The position numbers were made by a program, and so were the translations under genes. From positions 1 through 64,000 of the forward strand of contig JAECUM010003199.1 of NCBI GenBank assembly GCA_016617855.1: a DNA stretch of 64,000 nucleotides, in the 5' to 3' direction. Positions 23,817 to 33,636 of this stretch are shown piece by piece. This stretch comes from Megalonaias nervosa (Eukaryota; Mollusca; Bivalvia; Unionida; Unionidae). The notes under the pieces were generated by a model, which searched no databases, had not been told where the DNA came from, and saw nothing but the letters and a program-made list of their open reading frames with translations. Every line of letters begins with the position of its first letter. Within the stretch, counting starts at the first letter, position 1.

Positions 23817-24580
23817 GCGTAAAAATCCAGGTAATTTATTTTTTTGCTCTTACAGGTAAGCTGTACACGTACTTTCACCTCCCGCGATTATTAAATGCAC
23901 AGACATTTTATACACAGTGTTTGGAAAGCTGAAATAAATCCACACTGTAACGCAATTATACAAGAATTGTGATTTATTCAGTATATAAAGATCACTTGTA
24001 GGAATCCTCCATAAGTATGTATTTTACCTCAACTGCCCATTAGGTAACTTAGGTAAATCACGCACCTGTTGCGTTGTAAAAATCCAGGTAAGAGTTATTT
24101 TTTTAATTGTTACATGTAAGACAGGTAAGATAGCTTTTACAGGAGTATATAATGTTGGTCTACATGTACTTTAATCTCGCAAATAACATCTTATGCAGAA
24201 AATGCATGTGTGATTATCGAAATGCAGATATTTTATACAGTATATTTTATGAAGTGTGTCTGGAAATTAAAATGATTCCATGCTACAGTTTACAACAACT
24301 GTGATTATACAGTATGGGTAACTTCACTCTAATCACCATGCATTGCTTGCGTACACATATCCAGGTAAGTTATTGTTAGCTCTTACAGGTACATGTAATT
24401 TTAACCTCCCTGAAGAAAATATATATGCGATTAATCGAAAGCAGATATTTTATATAGTATATTTATAAAATGTTTTAGAAATTGAAAAAAATCTACTCTG
24501 CAGTGTAAATAATTGTGATTTATTTTATTCAGTATACTGATCGCGCGTAGGTTGTCTGCTTATACAGCATAGGTAACTTC
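23817..24580. repeat. Three degenerate ~265-bp tandem units in the Polinton spacer
   Basis: Units start at about 23817, 24074 and 24350, each with a TCCAGGTAA core, then a T-rich stretch, TTACAGGTA or similar, AGATATTTTATA-type blocks, TGTGATT, and GGTAACTT near the end. They are diverged, non-coding and unique to this spacer in the window. The function is unknown; the position between early and late blocks could suit a control region or origin. Confidence 0.7.
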
Positions 24581-24607
24581 ATAATAATTTCTGAAACGTA
24601 TATTTGT

Positions 24608-24690
24608 AAGAACGAGCCGTGGCACAGTGTTAGAACGTTGGATTCTCATACTGGGGCCTGGGGTTCTATTCCCGTGACAGACGTATCGTC
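24608..24690 (+). mobile_element. tRNA-like SINE head inside the Polinton
   Basis: GAGCCGTGGCACAGTGTTAGA resembles an A box and GGGGTTCTATTCCCGTGAC a B box, about 35 nt apart, as in tRNA-derived SINEs. The following ~170 bp has short palindromes (CACCCCGGGG and an ACGT-centred hairpin). The tail and target duplication were not found. It differs from SINE family A in this window. Confidence 0.5.
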
Positions 24691-25059
24691 GACGGAGACG
24701 GTATGATGTAATTTTTTCTAATATAGTGGTGGGGGGTACCACACCCCAAATTTTTTCATATACACCTCTCACCACGTCAAACAACGTGATGGGTGTATTT
24801 TTCACTCACCCCGGGGTTTGATATTGGGGGTAGGTGTACATGAAACTCCTAAAATAAACAGTAGCGTGATGTAGCTCTCAATCTCATTGAAGGGTACCCC
24901 ACACAAATATATTCAGAAAGAATGTCGCCAGAAAGAAAATCATTGAAGGGTGCCCCATACAAGCCACGAGAAAGGCACCAATGAAGGGACCCTAATCAGA
25001 ATGATTACTGGCAAATGAAGGGACTCCGTGGCAAGAAAACCGCTCATCATTGCTACTAT

Positions 25060-25290
25060 TTATTTTTGTTTAATTCTGATTCAGATTAAGATTTATTTTT
25101 ATTGTTTTTTAATTCTGTTTTATTGTTTATATTATTATTCAGATATTTTGATTCAGATTCAGATTTATTTTTTTTATTTTTTTTATTATTATTCAGATAT
25201 TCTGATTTAGATTCAGATTTATTTTTAATTTTTATTCTGTTTTATTTTTTATATTATTATTCTGATTCAGATTCAGATTCACTTTTTATA
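25060..25290. repeat. TTCTGATTCAGA-type degenerate repeat, part 1
   Basis: Interspersed TCTGATTCAGATTCAGA motifs with T-rich spacers. On the plus strand one phase reads Ser-Asp repeats. A matching block lies at 25715-26125, on the other side of the small gene. Confidence 0.7.
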
Positions 25291-25363
25291 TTTATTCTGA
25301 ATGAGAAATATTTTTGTTTTAAACAAATATTTATCATATAATATTCCAGCAATTATCTCTGAG

Positions 25364-25703
25364 ATGAAAAAATTATCTGAAAATTATAAATGATTTTGAA
25401 GCGCTACAGGAACAGAAATATGATAGAAGACGTATACTAGAGGAGTACAGATTCATAAAGTTACTTCAACAGGCAGTGAGACAGTCTCTACTTTATGTCG
25501 ATGATGAGGATTTTCAAAAATTTTTTTCACTCGCAAACGCAGTTGAACAAGTTAGATCAGAGTTATCACGCAAATACGAAACAAAAAAGATTATGAGTTC
25601 ATGTGTGCGACAGCTGAAGAAACTTATGTCAATGACTTCGTCATTGCGTGAAACGATCCATTGTAAAGTCACTGACAAAGTCACTGATGAAAGTCAAGAA
25701 TGA
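25364..25703 (+). pseudogene. Small charged protein of unknown function, one frameshift
   Basis: ATG at 25364 opens MKKLSENYK, then a +1 shift near 25390 leads into a frame that stays open to 25703. The main part reads NDFEALQEQKYDRRRILEEY, then LLQQAVRQSLLYVDDEDFQK, and later RQLKKLMSMTSSLRE. It is helical, highly charged and about 110 residues long, possibly coiled coil. I do not recognise a family. Its codon pattern and lack of repeats set it apart from the low-complexity DNA on both sides. Confidence 0.5.
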
Positions 25704-25714
25704 TTATGAAAGTG

Positions 25715-26125
25715 GCTGAGATTCAGATTATAATATTTCTTTATATTCTGATTCTGATTCCTAGTATAATATTTCATTTTATTCTGATACAGATTCATAT
25801 TATATACTTATTTTTATTCTGATTTATTTTTTATTTTTTATCAAGAGAGATTATTATTTTGAGTACCATTTACCCCATCGATGAGGTGGGTTTAGTCTGA
25901 TTTTCAGTATAAAAAAAAAATAAAATTTCATTATAATATTTATTCTGATTCTGATTCTGATTATAATATTTTTTTACTGTGATTCTGATTCTTCAGATTA
26001 TATTTATTCTGATAATAACATTTATTCTGACACAGATTCAGATTATAATATTTATTTTGAATTTGATTCAGATTATAATATTTATTCTGACTCAGATTTA
26101 TTCTGATTCAGATTTATCTTTTTTT
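25715..26125. repeat. TTCTGATTCAGA-type degenerate repeat, part 2
   Basis: Same motif family as 25060-25290, here with ATTATAATATTTATTCTGA units. It separates the plus-strand small gene from the minus-strand late block. Confidence 0.7.
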
Positions 26126-26144
26126 TTCATTTTGTTTCTATTAA

Positions 26145-26273
26145 TTAAGAATTTTCTACTATATCGATTACATCATTGATAATATTTCTACGAAGTATGT
26201 TTAGACAATAATAACACACCATCAGCTGTCGTGCATGGGTCAGATTTTTAATCTCTGCAATTATTCCATCCAT
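26145..26273 (-). CDS. Short open frame at the end of the late block
   Basis: A 42-residue frame starting MDGIIAEIKNLTHARQLMVC and ending in a hydrophobic helix-like stretch. It starts 39 bp after the surface-protein gene on the same strand. No family recognised; listed because it is open, correctly oriented and sits at gene-like spacing. It could be chance. Confidence 0.35.
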   Translation of the reverse strand: MDGIIAEIKNLTHARQLMVCYYCLNILRRNIINDVIDIVENS

Positions 26274-26311
26274 TATATTTATTTGTTTAGTTTAATTTGA
26301 GAAGAGATCAG

Positions 26312-27289
26312 TCACGATCTCACATACAAACTTATTGCCATATCAAGTAGATCGAGTAAGTGGCCCGCCTGGTCAGTAAGTTTAAAATGTATCCGTGATA
26401 GTAGCGGATTATGACATCGTAGATAAACTGGGTTAACGGGCACTGACACAATTAAAAACCCGGGAAGTACTTCGGGGGTAAATGAATATAAGATATATCC
26501 TTGTTGTGCTTGTTTGGATTTTTCAGTATCTACTTGATAACTACCGTCGATCGCGTCACAAACTAAATTAACTGCGATCATCGATGTGATATTTACAACA
26601 CCTGGTGATACATGCCGACCACCCCCGTATGGATCATTATTGTGTTTGAGAATAATCGCCGGCGGAGCTAGTTTTCTCCACGCGTCGATGTCTTTTGGAA
26701 AATTTTCATCGGTGAGATCGTTGACCGATTTTTTTTCAGTTCGTGGCGTTGAATCCTGGTATTGTAAATGTCGATAATTGTTCTTCAGTTAATTTAAAAT
26801 AATCGAGAAATAATTGTTTAATATTTACTTTAAACGTCGGGTGAAAATTTGGTCGATATTCGCTTCCTGCGAAATTTACATACTCGACGACGTTTTTGTT
26901 GATATATTCGAGGTCTGATGCAACTTGGTTTAGATGTTGTATTGTCGCGATGATCTGTTGTTTTGTATCATTAGTGTAATATTGTGTTATGCTGGAAAAT
27001 AAACTTTTTAAATCATCGAATACACGTTTGTGTTGGAATTTAATGTTATTGAAGAATTTATAAAATTCATTCTTGAATTTCTCTTTTATATTATTCCCTT
27101 CTTTGTGAAACATAAATATGAAGAAAAAATCAAATTCAGGAAGTTTATCGCCGGAAGACGCGGTGAAAACGGGTGTTCTATTTAACCCTTCATACATCCA
27201 TGGATATCCTATACGATATGTTGGAAGTTTTAAAAATATTTTTTGTTGGTGGTGAAATCGGCTCGCCATCCTAATACAGTTCTGATCGA

Positions 27290-27375
<86 letters not shown>

Positions 27376-27798
27376 GGCGTAATCCGGAGTTGATATTTCA
27401 ATCGCAGATGACAATGTTGGTTCGTGAACCGTAATAGTGATTTTAGTTTCTCTTCCTGTGATAGATTTAATTCTGCGTTGGAATTCATCATTGATTTGTT
27501 CGATTTGATAATTCCCCGTAGGAATACCAACAACTTGCCAATCTGGAGTTCAATCGGGGTTATTTTTATAAGAAAACACTAACGAATTATTTGCGGGCAA
27601 CCCACCAAATGAATTTGATCTAATATTTGGCCAGCTGTGATATATTCGTAAATGTGCTAATGCTATTTCTTTTGCTTGAATTGCCGTTGGAAAGATAATG
27701 TCGAATACAGGATTAGTTGAGCTCTTTGATATTATCGTGGTTGTTGGTGGTGTTGTATTAGAGACGATTTGTTGGGGGAGTTCTTGTGGCGTAGTCAT
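26312..27798 (-). pseudogene. Late structural/surface protein candidate, expanded by an (AT)n tract
   Basis: ATG at 27798 begins MTTPQELPQQIVSNTTPP. The N-terminal part has IALAHLRIYHSWPNI and WQVVGIPTGNYQIEQIN, and the C-terminal part reads VNLVCDAIDGSYQ, ILYSFTPEV, PVNPVYLRC and IHFKLTDQAGHLLDL. I recall this N/C pairing from uncharacterised proteins of Polinton-like elements; a capsid, penton or attachment role is inference. Breaks are a stop at 27550, a shift near 27470 and a shift near 26736. Between the halves an 84-bp (AT)n tract adds a Tyr-Ile repeat in the open phase, followed by ~150 residues of charged, helical sequence (for example FNNIKFQHKRVFDDLKS). Confidence 0.6.
27290..27374. 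repeat. (AT)n microsatellite inside a Polinton gene
   Basis: About 84 bp of pure TA dinucleotide within the surface-protein candidate. Both strands stay open across it because neither phase contains a stop (Tyr-Ile repeats). Confidence 0.97.
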
Positions 27799-27861
27799 TA
27801 TATTATTTATACTTCCTGATTTAAATTAAGATGATTCTGTCTTTGCAGGAGACGGCGGGTT

Positions 27862-28348
27862 TTAATTTCCAGTTGCCAAACCAGAGGTGTCGTGGTAAAC
27901 CTTAATCATTTCCGCGAATTCCTGATCTGATATTATTCCATCATTGAGTCCTGGTGATATCATCGATGATAATTTGGCGTATGCGTGTGTTGCCGTTGAT
28001 AATAACATTTGATATTCATGTAATTTATCAGCCGCACACGTAGATCTCTTTTTTTTGCAATTATATTAAGAACACCAGCAACACCGGTTATAACTGCAAC
28101 TGCTGGCAGCGCTACTGATGCTATTATGTATGTCGCTGATAATGATCCGATTATAGTTGCTGTTCCAGCGACTACTACTGCAGATGTCGAATAAACAACT
28201 ATGTCAGCAACAACGACACGTCAACGATATTGTTTTTTACTTCTACTGTATATTCGTCTATGATATTTTTCATTTGGGTCTGTAACAAACACATTTGTTC
28301 CCATCTGTAGTTGTTTACAAAATTAAGATCTGACTTTTGTGAAATCAT
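27862..28348 (-). pseudogene. Membrane protein candidate with hydrophobic hairpin, frameshifted
   Basis: ATG at 28348 gives MISQKSDLNFVNNYRWEQM. After a shift near 28206 the frame reads two hydrophobic stretches (VVVAGTATIIGSLSATYIIA and LPAVAVITGVAGVLNIIA), probably a transmembrane or membrane-active hairpin. A second shift lies at a run of eight A near 28060. The C-terminal part (KLHEYQMLLSTATHAYAKLS, then NDGIISDQEFAEMIKVYH) is helical, and the frame stops at 27862-27864. About 160 residues. A similar layout appears outside the right TIR at 33941-34288. Role unknown. Confidence 0.55.
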
Positions 28349-28428
28349 ATACTCTTTATTAAGTAATCAATTGAGGTGTTTCGGCTACAAATTCCAGACC
28401 CCACCAGTTAGAGCCTGTGGTTATTTTT

Positions 28429-29370
28429 TTAATCAGATGGTTCCAGTATAAATATTTCTTCGGTATCTTTATTTAATACAATAGACACGGTTCCAGTAAA
28501 ATTATCAGTTGAATGACGCCATGAATACGTGGTAAATATTCTAAATTTTGCAGCGCTGAACACGGACAGCCTGTACACACCAGTGATTTCCGCAGTATGT
28601 TTGATAGTGTTATTTTGCTTCGACCATGTTGATGATCCTGATGATATTGTGTATACCACGTTGGTGATCTGCTTGTGAAGAATTTTAATCAGATTAACTT
28701 TTTGACGATATCAGGAATTCCACTGATAATATCTTTTAGTTTTTTGTTAATTTCAGAGAGTTTTGTGTTAATGTCAGAAAGTTTTATATCAACGACTGCT
28801 GGACTTCCAAAGAAATCATCAACAGTCCTATTAACTCGCTGTAATTTCTACGAACATTCATGAACATATTCACGTGAACATCATATTCAGATCGCAACGT
28901 GGTTAGCTTGTCATCGATTGTAGTATCTTTATCATCTACATATTTCTTTGTTGCGGCATCTTCATCACCTGTTGGTTCTCTTAAAACAACGATTTTATTT
29001 CCATTCATGTTGAGAACATCTGTCATTGTAATACCGTTGGATCGTAAACAATCAGCAACACTCTTTTTAATTTCATCTCTGATAGTTGCGATTAATACAT
29101 TTGAGTCTCTGATTCTACCACCGTCAGTAAATACTGGAATATTATCCGTGGTAGCACCGAGAAGTCTACGAATTATGTCGATCCACTTAATATTACTCGT
29201 CTTTAAAACACCGTATTTGTCCTGAAAAATAACAACTTCATCCTGGTCAACTCCAGAGAGGTTCACAATATCAGCAAGATCGTCTTTGGTAGCGTACTTC
29301 GATAAATCAGTATCATCTTTTTTATCTTCTTGTCAGAGACAAGAGAGGATCTTTCATAAATATCAACCAT
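28429..29370 (-). pseudogene. Fiber-like protein candidate with coiled-coil stalk, frameshifted
   Basis: ATG at 29370 (MVDIYERSSLVSDKK) precedes a shift near 29335. The open part has EDAATKKYVDDKDTTIDDKL, a pattern common in trimeric tail-fiber stalks, followed by a second helical segment (DIKLSDINTKLSEINKKLKD) in another phase. The last ~77 residues (28429-28659: YTISSGSSTWSKQ ... GVYRLSVFSAA ... GTVSIVLNKD) look beta-rich, as expected for a C-terminal head. The layout stalk plus head suggests an attachment fiber, but no sequence family was confirmed. Shifts near 28825 and 28670 break the gene. It lies directly downstream of the protease. Confidence 0.5.
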
Positions 29371-29377
29371 TATACGA

Positions 29378-29833
29378 TTAGCGATTATTTAAAACAGAAC
29401 TCGTGTACGTATGTACAACTTTATGAGGTGCATCGGAAGATTTTGAAATAGCATCGAGTACTGCAAGTGATTCACGGCCACATATTGGCGGATCAGTTAT
29501 TGTCTGCGTTGGTAATGTTGAATACCATACGGGAATATTTTGCTCAGCGATTTTATCGCTGCTAACGTATTTTGAAAATTCCTTCGGTGGTGCCAGTCCA
29601 TACGAATGAAAATAAATAATTCCAAGTGGATCAATCGCGTATGCAACCCAGTGAGTACGTGGACCAGTACTTCGATCGAGATTGATGATACCGGTTTCAA
29701 CACGATGTGGTTGTTTTGATAACTGATCAAGCATAAAAACACCTCTGAAGTTTTTGATATTTAATCGCTCAGCAGCATCAACTAAATCAAAATTAGACAT
29801 GGGAAGGAGACGCTTAGACCTTTTCCGTAGCAT
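29378..29833 (-). CDS. Adenain-type cysteine protease, open but with a substituted third catalytic position
   Basis: Processes virion proteins during maturation in adenoviruses and Polintons. The 151-codon frame is unbroken; the second ATG (MSNFDLVDAAERL) may be the true start. It shows THWVAYAID (catalytic His), then GIIYFHSYGL, and TITDPPICGRESLAVLD (catalytic Cys after a Pro-Pro-Ile turn, with a Gln upstream in TQTI). In this family the acidic residue sits at the position of His in YFHSYG, so the triad looks incomplete. It lies between the hydrophobic virion protein and the fiber-like gene. Confidence 0.85.
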   Translation of the reverse strand: MLRKRSKRLLPMSNFDLVDAAERLNIKNFRGVFMLDQLSKQPHRVETGIINLDRSTGPRTHWVAYAIDPLGIIYFHSYGLAPPKEFSKYVSSDKIAEQNIPVWYSTLPTQTITDPPICGRESLAVLDAISKSSDAPHKVVHTYTSSVLNNR

Positions 29834-29891
29834 GAACGAGTGGTTCCTGGCAGTCTTAGACCCTTTCCTTTTTTTTGGAAGTTTTTATTCC

Positions 29892-30167
29892 TTATCCTGC
29901 CGCTTTCTTTAATGCCAACAAAGCAGCAGTTCCAACAGCACCAAGTGCAGCTGCTTTTGCAACAGCTGGGGCTGGAGCGGCTATTATTCCTGGAATAGCT
30001 GCGAGAAGTGGAAATATACCACCCGTCTTGGCGATGTCGCTAATGGCACTTGCAGAAAGATCAAGTCGTACACCGGTCTTTGATCGTTTGGCGTCATTGA
30101 AGTGCCTGAGTTGATGCTTTGATAATGATAGTCTATTTGGTCCACCTCCGAGGTGTACTGATTTCAA
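29892..30167 (-). CDS. Small hydrophobic virion protein candidate
   Basis: An unbroken 91-residue frame. The N-terminal part is basic (LSLSKHQLRHFNDAKRSKTG), followed by ISDIAKTGGIFPLLAAIPG and an Ala-rich hydrophobic stretch (AKAAALGAVGTAALLALKKA). The basic-then-hydrophobic layout resembles small core or membrane-active proteins found between capsid and protease genes in Polinton-like elements. The assignment is by position and composition, not by a catalytic motif. Confidence 0.6.
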   Translation of the reverse strand: MKSVHLGGGPNRLSLSKHQLRHFNDAKRSKTGVRLDLSASAISDIAKTGGIFPLLAAIPGIIAAPAPAVAKAAALGAVGTAALLALKKAAG

Positions 30168-30286
30168 TAATATTTTTATTCCCGAATTCTTTTTTGATGC
30201 TTACTGTAACATTTTAATCTGTCCAGTAGTCAGACTGACACTAACATGATGATATGACATTATAATATTATAATTGATGTAATTAC

Positions 30287-31170
30287 ATGTTTTCTACTGG
30301 GGCATCGATGACTCTCATTCGTCCACCAACACCTTCAAGCAACATTGTTTTTATCGCTGAGTATAACAGCGACTGCTCTGTAATTAGCAATTGCTCCTTT
30401 TGCCACACTAGCTCGAAAGTGTATATCATGGCATCCATAACGAAAGTTTTGTCAGTATTACTTTACCAGCATCACCAATAAGGCGCCAGACTGCATCATC
30501 GTAAGTAGCTTTTTTTACAAGTACAACTGTATACTTTGCTCCGAAAATAACCTTTCTGACATTTCTGCAAAATCCAAAAATATGTGACAGTGGAATTGCA
30601 CATGAGAATGTTCTTCTTCGAACTTGCAGCACTGATCGACGTGTTGTGAATCCTAAGTTGAAATCTGGGTTAGCACCATGAACCACCGGCCACACATCAG
30701 CGTCATTGGTGTCGGCGAAGTTTCTTGGTCGTCTTACATTATATGGTCTGTTGTCAGGGCGATCAGAAGTATCTTTAACAAACATCATTGATGGGCCAGC
30801 TGATCTTGAATAATCGTCTCTGTATCTTGCAAGGCCAATTATCGTCATGGCAACGTCGACGTCTTTTTGGATCGATTCAATATTTCTTCCGTCAATCATG
30901 TACGTAGCACTGTCAAACATTATTAACAAAACCAACCTTAACATCAGCTCCATATTCAGTATCTCCTGTTCTTAAAATTTCACTCTCCACTTCAATAAAT
31001 GCTTCAGCGGGTAAGAAATATTTGCTTGTATCCTGAACCTGTAATTCGATTCCTCCCCGCTGATTTGGCTGTCGTGCGTCATAAGAATAATACTGAAAAT
31101 CACGTACCGATTCATCTTTGAGGACTGGTGCGTCCATGTCGAATGCGTGATCAGATATACGTTTAAACAT
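30287..31170 (-). pseudogene. Capsid protein candidate (jelly-roll type), frameshifted
   Basis: ATG at 31170 opens MFKRISDHAFDMDAPVLKDE, with SVRDFQYYSYDARQ and STGDTEYG-like turns; a shift near 30920 moves to the phase read as MIDGRNIESIQKDVDVAMTI, later FSCAIPLSHIFGFCRN and VIFGAKYTVVLVKKATYDDA. The second half fits, in my recollection, the hexon-like major capsid protein of Polintons. A third shift near 30426 gives the last ~46 codons, ending at 30287. About 290 residues remain, shorter than a typical double jelly-roll protein, so it may be truncated, or be another late capsid component. Confidence 0.55.
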
Positions 31171-31216
31171 CTTTATTATATTCGTTATCGTCTAACACGA
31201 AGACCACTTCCTGTTA

Positions 31217-31648
31217 TCAGACTAGCAGTAATATTTTTTTTTCTTCTTCTGGCATGGGTACACGAACCAACTCTGCTAATTTTTTATTTGCAGCTTGATT
31301 TATTATTTTACTAACATTTGCAGGCATAACTTCTGTGCTGGGTAACTTTACCGGTTGAGGTTTTGCCGGCTGAGGTTTTCGTCGTACTAATCGTGCTAGT
31401 CTATCCTTGATTGCCGTGAATGTTTTACCGGCAACATCACCAACAACACCAATACCTTTATCACGAACAACATCAATAGCTTTCATCCCCAGTTGCTTTG
31501 CAATCGGTATTGCTTTCGGAGCTGTCCTTCGAAATATACCGTGAACAACATCTCCGAGTCCATCTCCGTAGTATGATTTATATGTAGGCAATCGCGAATT
31601 TATCACCCTGACCATGGTCGGTCTTCGGTGAGCATTATGTATAATCAT
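31217..31648 (-). CDS. Basic virion protein candidate
   Basis: An unbroken 143-residue frame. It starts MIIHNAHRRPTMVRVINSR, contains YYGDGLGDVVHGIFRRTAPK and VGDVAGKTFTAIKDRLARLV, then a proline/lysine segment (RRKPQPAKPQPVK) and an acidic end. Gly-Asp-Gly plus an amphipathic helix plus basic residues recalls adenovirus-like minor core proteins. It sits between the capsid candidate and the duplicated late gene, all on the minus strand. Function is inferred from context. Confidence 0.55.
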   Translation of the reverse strand: MIIHNAHRRPTMVRVINSRLPTYKSYYGDGLGDVVHGIFRRTAPKAIPIAKQLGMKAIDVVRDKGIGVVGDVAGKTFTAIKDRLARLVRRKPQPAKPQPVKLPSTEVMPANVSKIINQAANKKLAELVRVPMPEEEKKILLLV

Positions 31649-31682
31649 CTTATTTTCTTGTCACTGATCTAACTGTATACCC

Positions 31683-32582
31683 TTAATCACTGTGGTAAAT
31701 ATCAGCGATTTCATCGATGAGGGACCGATAAACATTAACATCCATAACACCTCCTGTAAATAATCTCTGACAAATAGCAGCTGCTTCATTAATGATTTCT
31801 GGGGACTTATTACCAGCTCGTTTTCCGCCAATCAAAATTTCTAATCTGTACACGTCGGCAAGGACGTTATTGGGGCATGTAGTAATAAGACCACTTCCTC
31901 TGGTACCCGTACCAAGACCACTTCCAGTTGCACCGGGGTCAGGTGATGGTTGTCTCTTTCGTCGAGATCTCTGCTTTCTTGGTGATGTAACTGGCATCTT
32001 AGCACGTTTTTTGCATTTAATAAACATTTTCAGTAAAATCATCATTTTCTTTTTTATATTTTTGACTGATTTGTTTAATACCCTTATATTCACGAAATAC
32101 CCTAGCAATCCACTCGTTTTCTGGAGTGTTATAAAGCTCTGGCTTTAGAAGCTGACACCGCAGCTGATATCCCCCCCCCCCCCGAAGCAACCTTAACGGG
32201 ATTATTCATAACTTCTAAATAACCTGCATATTAAAATACAGAGATTTTATTTCTGGTTTAGACAGATCCTTGACGATATCTTTAACGTCTTGAATTTCAG
32301 CACGTGTTTTAGCAGCTGACTCAATAGCTTCTTTAATTTGTTCTGGTAATGCTCCGATAACCTGCAGTGTTGCAGTTGTAGCCTCGGCGGTTTTCTCCAA
32401 CGTGGGAAGAAGATCTTTGGTAGCCTTCGTAACCGGTTTAAATAATTGTTCTGCACCTTCTGCAAATTCCACCTGAGACTCCTGACGCTCTTGTAATTTT
32501 TGTTTGACAGAATCACGGACTGGAAGATATTTTCAATTGCCTCTAGTCACTGTCGAGCTAGTTTTGCTGTGTGAAATTCCAT
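31683..32582 (-). pseudogene. Duplicated late gene, copy 1 (coiled-coil plus C-terminal domain)
   Basis: ATG at 32582 begins MEFHTAKLARQ, with a stop right after. Later phases show FAEGAEQLFKPVTKATKDLL (coiled-coil-like), a break at a poly-C run near 32168-32180, and NEWIARVFREYKG. From 31997 a frame stays open (MPVTSPRKQRSRRKRQ): basic, then Gly-rich (ATGSGLGTGTRGSGL), then RLEILIGGKRAGNKSPEIIN ... DVNVYRSLIDEIADIYHSD. Copy 2 at 32635-33603 has the same start, coiled-coil and C-terminal parts. The long helical N-terminus and small C-terminal domain suggest a virion structural role; no family name is certain. Confidence 0.55.
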
Positions 32583-32634
32583 TATTGATATAATAATCAT
32601 TTAATTAAGTCACACCCAATACTCTTAATCACTG

Positions 32635-33603
32635 TGGTAATCATCAGCGATTTCATCAATGAGGGATCGATAAACATTAATATCCATGATGCCGCCTGTA
32701 AATAATCTGACAAATATCAGCTGCTTCATTATTGATTTCTGGGGAATTATTACCTGTTCGTTTTCCGCCAATCAGAATTTCTAATCGTTTAATATCGGCA
32801 AGGTGTTATTGGGGTATGAGGCAATAAAACCACTTCCCCTGGTACCTGTACCAATACCACTTCCAGTGGCGCCGGGTTCAGAACTTGAATCCTGCCATTC
32901 TTTTTTCTTACCTGTTGTTTGGAGTGATTGTCGTTGCTTTGCTGTAACTGTTTAAGATAATTGTTTATTCCATTATCAAATGCAATATATCTTGGATCAT
33001 CATTTCGGGCATGATCAACTCCGTGGGGTAAGCGAAATATCCATTTGTACCAGGTTTCACGACTTACATTATCATCGGCGTACTCGAGTTTTAGAAATTT
33101 TCCACTCTGATCAAAGCTGTGCACGGCAAGCGCAGGTAATCTTACCGTTTCAATATTTTTTATGAAGGAAATATCTCTTTCGGTAAATTTATCATTCACT
33201 TCAGTTCTGGCTCTTACTTGTTTTGGTTTTAGTTCTGATTCTGGTGTATGATCCTTTATATCACCTATTTCAGCACGACCTTGGTCAATACCTTCAAGTA
33301 TTTCTCGTATTGGTTGAGCAGCAACTATTTCACCTGGAAGTTCTCTTAGAATCTTTTTTATTTTTTTAGTTTCCTCTGCTATTTTTCCAGTTGCTTTAGC
33401 GGTTTGCTCTAACATGGGAATAAGACTTTTGGTAGCCTCTGTAACCGGTTTAAATAACTGTTCTGTTTCTTCGGCAAATTCTTCATGTGTTTGTGACATT
33501 CTTGAAATTTTTGCTTGACAATATCACGAACAGGGATATATGTTTTAATTGACTCTAGTCGCCGTTGAGCTGATCTAGCTGTGTGAGATTCCATTATTGG
33601 CAT
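32635..33603 (-). pseudogene. Duplicated late gene, copy 2
   Basis: ATG at 33603 gives MPIMESHTARSAQRRLESIK; a shift near 33500 leads to FAEETEQLFKPVTEATKSLI and a long helical region. Unlike copy 1 it keeps a middle domain (YKWIFRLPHGVDHARNDDPR followed by YIAFDNGINNYLKQL). Two further shifts (near 32890 and 32810) put the Gly-rich and C-terminal parts in other phases, ending with the same YRSLIDEIADDYHSD-type tail. Copy 2 is probably closer to the ancestral domain layout and copy 1 the one that lost its middle. Confidence 0.55.
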
Positions 33604-33636
33604 AATAATGATTTAATTAAGTCAAACCCACATAGC

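Larger units (their letters stand above)
31683..33630. repeat. Tandem duplication of a late-gene unit
   Basis: 31683-32618 and 32635-33630 align in direct orientation at both ends: TTAATCACTGTGGTAA at the left and TTCCATTATT plus ATTTAATTAAGTCA at the right. Lengths are about 936 and 996 bp; the middle parts differ. The second copy borders the right TIR. Confidence 0.85.
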
